Assembly (NCBI GenBank): GCA_021307315.1
Contig: JAJSPD010000118.1
Location: 24,225-88,224, forward strand
Direction: 5' to 3'
Source of the DNA: Bisporella sp. PMI_857
Taxonomy: Eukaryota > Ascomycota > Leotiomycetes > Helotiales > Helotiaceae
DNA: 64,000 bases
The notes below the pieces were generated by a model. The model saw nothing but the letters and a program-made list of their open reading frames with translations, was not told the DNA's origin and searched no databases. The first letter of the stretch is position 1, and the number at the start of each line of letters is the position of its first letter. A program made the translations under genes and the position numbers. Below are positions 1 to 9,683 of this stretch, piece after piece.

Positions 1-1353
1 GATATTGAACGGTGCAGAGACCGATGGACCACCCAACAGCGTAAACAAAAACTGAGGCGATAGCCGCATCTGAAGCGGGTTTATTTTGTGAGTCTTTGAA
101 TATAGCCATATAAACTGACATATAAACGTGTGTCAGACATTGGAGAGTGAGGCCGGTAAGCATACAACGACGACGGCCGAACACATCAACGAGGCCCCAC
201 GTGAACACCATCGTAAATACAAGCTTCACGATACCATACGCTCCTGAAGTTATCAAACTGGTGTTCGTGCCCACTACTCCAGCATACTTGAAAATCTGAA
301 GGATGGTCAGCACTTGCGGCTAAATGTGGGATAGTTCAATCTGTACTTCTGGAATGTAATATGTGATACCGTTTCCACCACTCCATTGAGCTACCGTCTG
401 CATGGCCGCCCCAAGCAAGAATCGCTTACGGTAGCTTGAAGTAGTCGCGATTTCCTTAATAATCGTCCAGATCGGAACGCCAGCAAGGTTCTGTTGTTTA
501 GCTCGAATTTGTTCTTGTATTTCCTCATACTCGTCTGACAGACGTTGATCGCTTTTAGCTGATCTTCGTAGTTGTGCAAGAGCCGCTAAGGCTTCATCAC
601 CACGGTCTTTCGAGGCGAGCCAACGAGGTGTGTCACGAAGGAAGAAGGAACAGATGAAAGCAATTCCGACAGGAATCAGAGGAAAAGCTTGTACTACACG
701 ATACTGCGCAGTTCCTACAGCCATAGATGCATTGACGGCATAGTTGATGAAAAATCCTGATTCCGTATATTAGCGTGCGTCGGTAGTTTTGTTCTCTGGA
801 ATGACTTACCTAAAGTCAAGAAAGAAAGCAAGATCACCATATAGATGCTAACAACCATTCCTCGAGACTTGGCAGGAGCAATCTCGGAAAGGTAGAGTGG
901 TGCGACGACAGTGAGGCCACCAGCACCAAGACCACCCCAGATTCTAGCAAATAGCATAAGGCCAATGATACCAGAGGAGAACACCTGCATGAGGATCCCG
1001 CTTGCCCACCATGCAACGAAAACTCGCCAGGATCGCAGTCGGCCCAGGCGATCAGTGACAGCCAGCGCGATTAAGGAGCCAAATGCTGCCCCAAGAACTC
1101 CGAAGGACGAGATGTTGGCTTTGCGGCTTGCTAGTCCTGCCGCATCATTTTTCCATAGAGAAGCCTTCAGGCCATAGTCATTCACGAACGATATCAGGCC
1201 AACAGAAGCACTGAAGCCTCCCTCATCATAGCCTGTAATCTGTCAGCATTTATTATCTGCTTCGCATGCCATACACATCGGTATACCTTTTGGAATGCTT
1301 CCAGAGGCAATGACAATGATGGTAAAGACATAATACCAATTAATATCAAACAT
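1..1353 (-). CDS. MFS sugar/quinate-type transporter, 3' end cut by window edge
   Basis: A plasma-membrane proton-coupled sugar or acid importer of the major facilitator superfamily. Four exons are read in transcript order: 1353-1287, 1232-810, 756-347, 295-1. All introns are GT-AG, 51-54 bp, and keep frame. The start MFDINWYYVF is followed by GYDEGG across intron 1. Family signatures seen are DRLGRLRSWR after TM2, RIWGGLGAGG followed by PLYLSEIAPAKSRG (PESPR-like), FFINYAV joined across intron 2, FLRDTPRWL, and QWSGGNGITYYIPE. About 398 residues are visible and roughly the last 100-130 of a usual 500-540 lie outside. Its promoter is shared with the amidohydrolase gene at 2175 and carries two CGG-N7-CCG boxes. 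The substrate cannot be told; the cluster context favours a sugar acid or aromatic-derived acid. Confidence 0.9.
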
Positions 1354-1695
1354 GTTGGGCCTTGAATTACTGAAACAGGCTGTAGGAAACTGGGATCGGT
1401 ATGAAGTGATGGTACGTGAATAGAGGGATCTTCAATTGTTTATATAACTTCTGGGGCATTGTCACCCTCCACAGTTCTCCGCGTCTGTCTTTGTGGGGTT
1501 CTCGTAGCTCCATTGATCTGCCAAGAGAATGGCGTTTATCCACAAGTGATTATGGATGAAGTCCTTACTTCGGATGTCATGTACCTTACTTGCATATGCA
1601 TCTATCAGTGCTGGCGCAGTGACCATGGGACAATGAGCTGGAACACAATCGTCTTATTTCGCGCGACAATAGTGGGGGAAGGGAAAATCATTACT

Positions 1696-1708
1696 CGGAA
1701 GTTGACCG
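1696..1708 (-). promoter_or_regulatory. CGG-N7-CCG box 1 (predicted Zn2Cys6 site)
   Basis: CGGAAGTTGACCG is the reverse complement of the box at 1782, with identity extending to the flanking CTCGG/CCGAG bases. Inverted CGG triplets at fixed spacing are the usual target of dimeric Zn2Cys6 regulators, and one is encoded at 5152-7421. Confidence 0.6.
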
Positions 1709-1781
1709 AGCTCGCTAAATGAGGAAGCTCTTACCACAAACAGTAAAGGAGGCGACATTTTAGTGGGGCCGGAATTAGGCT

Positions 1782-1794
1782 CGGTCAACTTCCG
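1782..1794 (+). promoter_or_regulatory. CGG-N7-CCG box 2 (predicted Zn2Cys6 site)
   Basis: CGGTCAACTTCCG forms a large inverted repeat with box 1, the arms about 70 bp apart. It lies about 430 bp upstream of the transporter start and about 380 bp upstream of the amidohydrolase start. Confidence 0.6.
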
Positions 1795-2174
1795 TGTTGT
1801 GATAGTAATCATGAAAGTTTCATTATTCAAGACAAGAATAAGTCTAGAGTATGGTTTTAGTGAGTAGGATGCGGTAGTCTAGCGTGCCAGGTATTTTAAA
1901 GACTAAACAGACCCACCCTGCTGTTTTCTTGTAGTTAGTAGCAATACCAACCAAGTATCCTCACCTCTCAACAGAATTATATTTTCGTGCTCTAAAGAAC
2001 GCAAGAATCTGAACATGCAAAAGACACAACTCTTCTAAATGCTCCGTGCTCCTTCTTCAAATCTAGGCAAGGAATGAATCTTGAGATAAAATTACCCTAG
2101 AACCAGTAGGTACTTAAATTTATCTCTTCGCTTAATGATTCTTGCTGTTAACTGATATGTAGCTCGTCTTGAGG

Positions 2175-3191
2175 ATGTCTCTATCGCCATTTAGCTATCT
2201 GGCGACTTCCTTCGTTAGCTACTTTCGACGTCCGCTTATTCTTCTTGCCAGCATTTTCTCATGGAGACGTATTTCAAAAGGGGCCAAAGGATTTCGAAGA
2301 GCCTCATCAAAACGGAGTCTCATTCATCGTATCCCTTTTAACTCATGGGATAGCCACATGCATGTTGTCGACCCGATCAATTACCCACTAGCCCCCGACG
2401 CACAATACATCCCAACCACTCACGATCTTCGCGATGCGTTGTCATTTGAATCAACAGTCAGAATCAGAAATATTGTTCTTGTCCAGCCATCGATCTATGG
2501 AAACGACAATAGATGTATGCTTGATGCACTGCGAAAATTGGGCTCTGGGCGTGGCCGTGCAGTTGTAGCTTTTGATCCACAAAAGATCTCCGTTTCCACA
2601 TTAGAAGAATGGCACAGGCTCGGGGTACGTGGTGTAAGATTCAATCTACAGTCTATTGGAAAGCAGATGAATGAGGAAGCGCTCTCCAGAACACTAGAGC
2701 AATATGCAAACATCATTAGACCATTCAATTGGGTTCTGCAATTGTACGTTCCACTCGCCACAGTTATCGTACTGGAAAAAATAGTACCTTCGCTGCGGGT
2801 GAAGGTCTGTTTGGACCATTTTGGTCAGCCTACTTTGCCCGATGTATCTGAGAGATCATGGGGATCGATGAACTCGCACGACCCATATCTGATTCCTGGA
2901 TTTGAGTCTCTAGCCAGGATGCTGCGGGAGGGAAATACATACTTGAAGATGTCCGCACCATATCGGATCAGTGGCGAAGAAAGATCTTTAGACGCGATGG
3001 CCAAGGAGATATTAAGGCTTGCTGGGAATCGTAGAGTAGTCTTCGCAACTGACTGGCCGCATACACGGTTTGAGGGCCTAGATATAAAACCGTTCGTGGA
3101 GCAGGTTGTGAGCTGGTGTGATGGTGACGAGTCATTGGTAGAGAGGGTTTTCAAATCAAATGCGGAGGACTTGTGGGACATCTCACATTGA
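2175..3191 (+). CDS. TIM-barrel amidohydrolase (2-pyrone-4,6-dicarboxylate lactonase-like, Amidohydro_2)
   Basis: A 338-residue single-exon gene. ATG 2175 is the first in-frame ATG. The barrel begins at about residue 55 with WDSHMHVVDP (metal-binding HxH). It continues through a VLVQPSIYGNDN strand, GVRGVRFNL, VCLDHFGQP and ends with the family signature FATDWPH near residue 290. These features are typical of lactone-opening hydrolases such as LigI-type dicarboxylate lactonases. The first 50 residues are an extra basic, amphipathic stretch rich in Arg, Ser and Leu that could be a mitochondrial presequence (inference). The gene is divergent from the transporter and upstream of a mitochondrial tricarboxylate carrier, which fits breakdown of a lactone to a carboxylic acid. 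The exact substrate is unknown. Confidence 0.85.
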   Translation: MSLSPFSYLATSFVSYFRRPLILLASIFSWRRISKGAKGFRRASSKRSLIHRIPFNSWDSHMHVVDPINYPLAPDAQYIPTTHDLRDALSFESTVRIRNIVLVQPSIYGNDNRCMLDALRKLGSGRGRAVVAFDPQKISVSTLEEWHRLGVRGVRFNLQSIGKQMNEEALSRTLEQYANIIRPFNWVLQLYVPLATVIVLEKIVPSLRVKVCLDHFGQPTLPDVSERSWGSMNSHDPYLIPGFESLARMLREGNTYLKMSAPYRISGEERSLDAMAKEILRLAGNRRVVFATDWPHTRFEGLDIKPFVEQVVSWCDGDESLVERVFKSNAEDLWDISH

Positions 3192-3784
3192 GAAGAAAGT
3201 GGTACTCCTCAAATAGGTGCCAATGAAGTCTTTCAATTTCCACTTTCGTGAAATAGTAAAGTAGCTATTTTCACCGGAACAAACGAATAAATGATCGTAG
3301 CCTCTGAAAATCTAATGTCTGTGCATTCTATTTGTCTTTCAGAACACAGGAGTTATATACCAAGCTCCTAAGCCTGGATGGTTTACTTACTCGTTCTTCT
3401 GGTAATGTTCAATATAATCTGCTGTGACGATACTGCCGAGTTTTTCTTTGCACAAGTACTCTTTCCGCAATAGCAGCTATCGGAAGTTCACGTCATCCTA
3501 CAGACAAGATTTCAAACCCGTTTATTATGGTGATACACCCTAAGATAATTTTTCTCGGCGTTCTAGTTATTTACGAGGAATGCACGGGAACGAGAACTCG
3601 CTCGGTGAACTTCCGAAGGTGGCGGAGCGCGTGCGTCCTTCCGTAATCCTGCATGAAACATACAACTAAATGTAAAGCCGGCCCCAAGCTCAAATCTCGA
3701 AGTCTGAGATTCTGCCTACTTGCACTTTTCAGAGATTCAGAGAACTTTGCTCGCATTTTACTTGCAGTATTCGAATAAAAAGAT
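3192..3784 (+). promoter_or_regulatory. intergenic region: amidohydrolase 3' end and carrier promoter
   Basis: No gene was recognised. The downstream half holds box 3 (3603-3615) and the shared 9-mer at 3678-3686, both within 190 bp of the carrier start. Confidence 0.5.
3603..3615 (+). promoter_or_regulatory. CGG-N7-CCG box 3 (predicted Zn2Cys6 site)
   Basis: CGGTGAACTTCCG within GCTCGGTGAACTTCCGA differs from box 2 at one base in the spacer and lies about 170 bp upstream of the mitochondrial carrier start. Confidence 0.6.
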
Positions 3785-5012
3785 ATGGAGAGAAAAGAGA
3801 AAGCAGCCGTCTGGTCGACTTTGTTGGCAGGTAGCATTGCAGGTGCATCAGAGACAGTGATCACAGTGAGGAATGATTTTTTATTTCAGACTTCATCGGC
3901 TGTATTTTTAAACATTAGAAGTAGCACTGACTAGTATCCTGGCACCAGTTTCCCGCAGAATATGTCAAGACCCGTCGACAGCTTCCTCGTTTCGCAAATG
4001 GAGATGCCTCGTCAATGTCCATCATCAGATCCACGCTTAGGGATCAAGGCTTTAGAGGCTTTTACTCTGGCTGCGGTGCTCTAGTCGTGAGCAACGCACT
4101 CAAGAGCGGGATACGTTTTCTAGCATACGGGACTTCAAGAGAATATCTTCAGAAGACGGTGTTCAAAGATGAAAAACAAGCCAGTCCATGGGTGAGCGTT
4201 TTTGCTGGATTAAGCGCGGGTATTATAGAATCGCTTCTTGTGGTGACACCTGGTGAAGCTCTGAAGACGAGGATGGTGGAAGACGCCGCTTCTATTGGAC
4301 GCCGCCAATATGCGGATAAAGGTGTGGCTCATGTAGCCAAAACGATTATCAAAGAAGAAGGCATACGCGCCTTGTGGAGAGGGGCAGTTCCGATTTTAAG
4401 TAAGCAGGCGACGAATTCAGCTGTGCGGTTCACAAGCTACGGGGTGATGCAAGAGCAGGTAGCAAAACGATGGCCAACTTCAGAGGGGCGGGTTGCAACA
4501 ACACTGGCCATTGGAGCTTTGAGTGGAGTGGTAACTGTGTAAGTCTGCTCCGTCTAGTTGAAAGGATGGAATGTGCTGAACTATTCTAGTTATGCATCAA
4601 TGCCTTTCGATACAGTATGTACCCTTCGGATTTCTATCTCACTCAAGCCTAGTAGATATATCTCTAATTTTTGAATTATTGAGTCGCTGTGCTTATGACT
4701 GGGTGTGAATATCTACTAAATTATGGGCAATTTAGGTAAAAACTCGGATGCAGATGGCTGGCGGGAGCCACCACGGAATGCTGAACTGTGCCGCAAAGAT
4801 CTTGCAGACTGATGGAATTCGTGGTTTCTGGAAAGGAACAAGTCCGCGACTTGTACGACTGACGGTAAATCTGAGTGTCCCAGCAGGGATATAAACTAAT
4901 GCTGACATTGCTGTAGTTATCAAGTGGCATAACCTTCATGGTCTACGATCAAGTTGTGCAAGCTTTGCGCATTCTTCAAAAGATACCGCAGCCTCAACAC
5001 CAGCTCTCATAG
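3785..5012 (+). CDS. mitochondrial tricarboxylate (citrate) carrier
   Basis: A mitochondrial inner-membrane carrier of the SLC25 citrate/tricarboxylate type. Five exons: 3785-3865, 3949-4538, 4590-4614, 4736-4864, 4917-5012, giving 306 residues, the usual length. The three carrier repeats show their Px[D/E]xx[K/R] signatures: FPAEYVKTR (joined across intron 1), TPGEALKTR and MPFDTVKTR (joined across introns 2 and 3, which flank a 25-nt exon). GFRGFYSG, GIRALWRG and GIRGFWKG close the repeats. Motifs around EYVKTRRQL and the C-terminal YDQVV match citrate transport proteins better than other carriers. Its 3' end faces the Zn2Cys6 gene tail to tail, 139 bp apart. It probably moves the acid product or substrate of the pathway across the inner membrane. 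Confidence 0.9.
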
Positions 5013-5151
5013 AGACTATAGATGCTCGGAGGGCACTTCCCGTATGGCATCCCTTAACCGCCAGAATCTGTTAAGTGTAGTGGGATTCTATCCTACGGCT
5101 AACAGTCTCAAACTGTTCCGATAGTCAGGTCTTAGACCAGTAGCGGATTAA

Positions 5152-7421
5152 TTAGCTGAATGGCTCCATGCTGCCGACTGTTGGGTCGATCGGTTCAAGA
5201 GCTAAGAATGCTTCAAGCATTTCTGAAGATATTTGTAGATCTTCTGGATCGAAGACGTGGAGGGAAGGCGCCCCGACTGCTTCGTCATGATGGAATGGCA
5301 ATGTAGTCTGTGAATCGATCACAGGGGAGATGAAGGTATCTGAAATTGTAGTGGAACCTAGAAGAGGGTTTTCCGGAGGTATGTAGTCTTGAACATCAGA
5401 TTGCACAGGTAGAACAATGCCCAATTTTGATAATTCCAAGTTGATTAGAACCAATGCACGACCGATTACTGTAGATAAAACTTAGCAATGATACCGGGGA
5501 AATTTCAATACCCACCTGGATTAGCCTGTTTGACTTTATTAAGACCAATGACACAGAACTCTAGTCGCCTCAAATCCTGTTCGTTTAGGTGCTTTGCAGC
5601 CTGAACTTGCAAGAGAAATATTGAAGCCGCGGTATAAAGGCTGTAAGAAAGCGAGAGGACACAGTAGTTATGCCCAAAGGTACGACAAAAGAGGTCGAAA
5701 ATAGCAATAATTGACATAGCAGACGAAATGCACTCCACGAGATATTGAGGGTCAGGGGCTCGATGTGCTGTGTCTTTTGGCAATTGCTGAAATAGCATTG
5801 GGCGATAAAGCAAGATCTTGAATGTGTGGTACAAACAACTACAACCCATAAGCAAGTAATAGTAATATATAAAATGGGCCAACTATACTTTAGTGTCGCT
5901 ATGTGGCTTGGCGGGCAATGCATAGGAAGGTCTTGAGCGTCGATTCTAAGAAAAGTTGGCAAGTCTTCCCACCACAATTTCAAGGCGTGGCCCTCTTTTT
6001 CAAGACAATCCTGAATCTCTTTAGCATTATTTTGATGCAGTGGATTGTATATACGAATGAGAATAAGATTGAAAATTTCCGCAAGCCGGCACATTCTCAT
6101 AAAGCATGAGATTGAGTGCGCCTGGGTTGGCGGATATTCCCTGCCATCCGGATACTCTAAACCATGTGGAGTCCAGAGTTCAGTCTCCGCGGAGTCATCC
6201 ACTGCAAGTTGGCCGCAATTAGAATCTGTGCTATAATGGAATGGTATGATGGATGGACTTACACATGACTTGTGGCGGGCTGACCATTGAATGCTGCAGT
6301 GTAGGTAATCTTCCAAGGTAGAGACTGATCATTTTGTCCCAGAAATAACAGCTCCAAAAGAGACGATGCCTGATCTCAATATCCTCATCAGATAGCCTTA
6401 CAGATCCGGCAAACTTTTGACCATCAATGCAGATACCCATGTCCTCGATGAGCCGAAATGCCATGCCGCTGTACAGCCATGCCTGTGTTCGGTTTCCTTG
6501 ACTGCATTCTTGAGCACTAAGAAGGAGAAGTGTTTGAACGGTGGGAATTTTGCTTTGACCGTATCTCAGCTCATCAAACACCATAGTTCGTGCTTGCTTA
6601 GAGAATAATTCTCCGTCGTCATACGGCACCAGTAATTGGTGAATTTGGTCTCTGTGCTTGCACCAACGGACAGAATGTGACATCATCGCGTTTAGCAGTG
6701 TATGGGAGTAGTAGGGACCCAATAGTTCCATATCACCTGTTAAATGTATATTAGCTTTGGTTCTCAGGAGTGCATTTGGAAATGAGATACGTGTAAATGC
6801 TGGCCTGTATACAAAATTGAACAGAGGTTGTATCCAGCACCAATGAGCTTTAAGCATAAACTGAAATGGTTCCTAATGAAACGTAATATATTAGTCACCT
6901 ATTATTTTGGACAACTACTTTCCTAAGCTTACTGGTGTCTCAGACAGATTCTCCATTATCCGCTGCTGCCAAGCATTGTTCACGAGTCTCTCTTTCCTTT
7001 GATCCTCTTCATGGTTACTACCCGAGGGGTTTTCGATGGTGGCCTGATTCTGAGAGTCTGTTGTTGGCAACTGAAAAAAGCTTGTTGCTCCATGGTATGT
7101 TATTTTACCGTCATGGTCGACTCGTAAGCCTTGGAAGGTTCTTGACATCGAGCCTGGAGTCAAACTTGTGGCGCGAGATTCGTCATTGTTTCCAACTGAC
7201 GAAGGCTGAAGTATATCTATGAGGTCCTCTAATTCCTTGATTCTGGCTTCAAGTTTTTGGGTATAGGACAGTGTCGGATTCAATTCATAAATACATGTTT
7301 CTTTACGTGCGGTACATCGACTACATTCTGGCTGCTGCCCGCCACATTTGACCTTTCTCTTTCTACATTGAGAGCAGGAAAAGGCACTTTTGGCTTTTAC
7401 AGATGGAGTAGCAGAAGACAT
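5152..7421 (-). CDS. Zn2Cys6 transcription factor with fungal_trans domain
   Basis: A nuclear regulator, 665 residues in six exons (7421-6933, 6872-6791, 6736-6263, 6201-5889, 5838-5516, 5468-5152); every junction keeps frame. The zinc cluster is C16-x2-C19-x6-C26-x6-C33-x2-C36-x6-C43. A short coiled coil follows (about 54-72, QKLEARIKELEDL), suiting dimer binding to inverted CGG triplets. The middle region reads LLGPYYSHTLLNAMMSHSVRWC, then SGMAFRLIEDMGI and a LFWSCYFWDK..YLGR block, then LDDSAETELWTPHGL and CPPSHIATLNCLYHTFKILLYRP, as in the fungal-specific transcription factor domain (PF04082). The C-terminal 100 residues are acidic and rich in Pro, Ser and Thr and may activate transcription. 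It sits beside the three box-bearing genes and is the obvious candidate for binding those boxes. Its own promoter has no copy. Confidence 0.92.
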
Positions 7422-7867
7422 CTGCTGGGATGCGCAGGGTTATTTATATATAAAGTTGTGAACAATTATTCTTGTGGTAAAGCTCGAATAAAAAGCGTCT
7501 CATTTACTGCCTGAGGCATTAAACTTGGTTTTGCTCGGAAGCCGCTCACGTGCAATGCGTGCTGATTAGTGCATCTTTTCTTCCCAGCTATCCAATAAAT
7601 TTTCTGAAGGCCTTAAAACTGCAAGACATGTTTAATTCCATAAACCAGTGAATATTACCTTCCCGATGCTCCACTACAGAAAATGAAACTAGATAATATA
7701 AGTTTACAACAACTCCAAACCAACACTTGCACTATATATACTCTCTTGACGTCTCAAACTCTGCAAACAGGCTTATCTGTTCAAAACACAAGATCTTCGA
7801 GAATCCGCTGTGGTCGAGCATTGCTCCAGACATGGATTATCAACTAGGTACATATTTTAAGTGACTA
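7422..7867. other. upstream region of the Zn2Cys6 gene
   Basis: No gene was recognised. The stretch contains a CACGTG hexamer near 7548 and pyrimidine-rich sequence. Confidence 0.4.
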
Positions 7868-8024
7868 CAGTCCGACCTGGACATTTCGGAACTCCTTATA
7901 TCGGAATAAACCTCTGGATCTGCCGGGCCTTAAGTGGCTATAACAGACCTCTTTACATCGGAAACCTCTATATATCGGAATATGGGCATGGAACCGAGAG
8001 TTCCGAAATATCCAGTTCGGACTG
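7868..8024. mobile_element. 157-bp MITE with 27-bp terminal inverted repeats, Fot1/pogo-like ends
   Basis: The left arm (7868-7894) begins CAGTCCGACCTGGACATTTC and the right arm (7998-8024) is its inverse with 25 of 27 bases matching. TA dinucleotides flank both ends (7866-7867 and 8025-8026), the target duplication of Tc1/mariner-pogo elements. Between the arms an octamer like TATCGGAA recurs three times (near 7900, 7958 and 7975). It has no coding capacity, so it would depend on a transposase encoded elsewhere. Confidence 0.85.
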
Positions 8025-9683
8025 TATATAAAACTAGTCCTTCCTCTTTAGCCCTTTTCTTCAGCTAACATAAAGTCAAAAACAACCACAAGCATGGAAT
8101 ATATTTTCTCATATGGTGTTTCTTTTTCAAGATATTCCAAGTCCAGGGTCATTTTAACCAGAAACCCAGCATGAATTGTGATACTTCACCGGGAGAATGC
8201 GTGTTTGCCTAATATTTTTTTACGTAAACCTTAGAATCTGTGTCACAAGCTTCTTTGCTGTCATATCCGCTTTTCTTTTGGCTTTGTACGTATAACAACA
8301 ACATACATAAGGCAGCTAGAAATACTCAATTCGTCTCGTTCAGCATGAAAATATGGTAGACGCACTTGTTTTGGCTACCCAGAATGCTTTCTGGTTGAAA
8401 TAGTCAACCATCTCACCGTTCAACCCTGAAAAGCCTTCGGCAGGCAGATTACAATAAAGATCTGGAATATATTAGCAAATGTCCTTTATACGTAGAACAA
8501 CGCCATATCCCTCGCCTTACTCTGCGCAACCTGGTGATTATCTGTACGAAGTTAGAACTGAAAATGCCCAGCATTAAATATAAAACATTGTATTGTGAAT
8601 ACTAAGCATGCAAAACGATTGACCTCAAAAGTATAAAAGCTACGCATTCTATTCGCAAGATATCCTGGCGATGAAGATGCTGGTTAGAGCGAGGAGTAAA
8701 GTATCGGTGGCTATGAATTACTCTTAAATTTTTAGCGTGAGATATAAGGCGCTACATGTACTCCAGCCACTATTAAGCAGGTTAGAGCATTTACATACAG
8801 AAGCACACTTGCCTCCAGGATTGCCATGTTCGCCGCCGTGAACGCTCGTGTTGCTATACCATATTTCGTTGTTATCACTGAAGACAAATATATAATCCGT
8901 ACCAGACCAGCCAATCCTTCCCTCCCTCGGTCCTTAGAACAGCCACAAAACGCTTCCCTCACCACCCTCCCCTTCAATTCCTAGCCCAGAATTGCTGTAG
9001 AGCTGCCGTACAAGGCCAGATATCACCATAAACTCTAAATTTAACGCTGTTCAAGAGGAAATACCTTATTCATCTCCACTACGCGAGTTATTCCCCCGGC
9101 TGTCAAAACAACATTTCGCTCAAGTATCCACGACCTTAAAAAATGGCCTTTGCCTCATCATAATGGACTATCGTTGCCAGCGTTGCAAATTGTGAAGATT
9201 TAGCGCATGATAGAGTACCATATCAGGCCTTGCATAACCCTGCTCCGCTCACTTTCCTACACAAGTCATGCTGGAGCTGATTAGAGACGAGACTAGCACG
9301 ACTCAAAACTTTTACAAAGCTGAAACCGGATGCTATATATTACAGGAGGATATATTGTGTGTATATTGTTTATCTAAGTAGTATATGGCATTCTACATAT
9401 ACCAAAAGAAGAAGTAGAGTGGGATACCCCCTGAATATATCCTTTACTCCTGTTGTCGCTCATTATGCTTTACGCTTAGATATCCCTCCATCTGGCAATC
9501 TAGATCCCAGCTTGTCTCATCCCATCGTAACACCACTCAAAATACAACCTAGATATAATCCAGAAAATGGAAGACCAGCAAAAAGTAAGAACGCTCAAAC
9601 AAGTCACAAACCGAAACGCCATGCTGCTGGTATAAACGCCAATGCCACTCCACCATTAAGAACAAGTCGTGTACATCCTTCTC
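8025..9683. other. intergenic, possible gene remnants on the minus strand
   Basis: No intact gene is supported. The minus strand holds two protein-like stretches: about 8910-8725, containing SDNNEIWYSNTSVHGGEHG and KCASVCKC, and about 8485-8365, reading NLPAEGFSGLNGEMVDYFNQ to a stop. They might be exons or debris of a small secreted protein, but no convincing start or splice path links them. Confidence 0.25.

Larger units (their letters stand above)
1354..2174. promoter_or_regulatory. divergent promoter of transporter and amidohydrolase
   Basis: This stretch separates two divergently read genes. No gene was recognised inside it. It holds two near-identical regulator boxes in opposite orientation (1696-1708 and 1782-1794) and the 9-mer TGGGGCCGG at 1764-1772, which recurs inverted at 3678-3686 in the carrier promoter. 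Confidence 0.6.

Noticed and set aside
7545..7560. CGGAAGCCG near the regulator's own start as an autoregulatory box
   Set aside because: The spacing between triplets differs from the N7 of the three cluster boxes and the flanks do not match.
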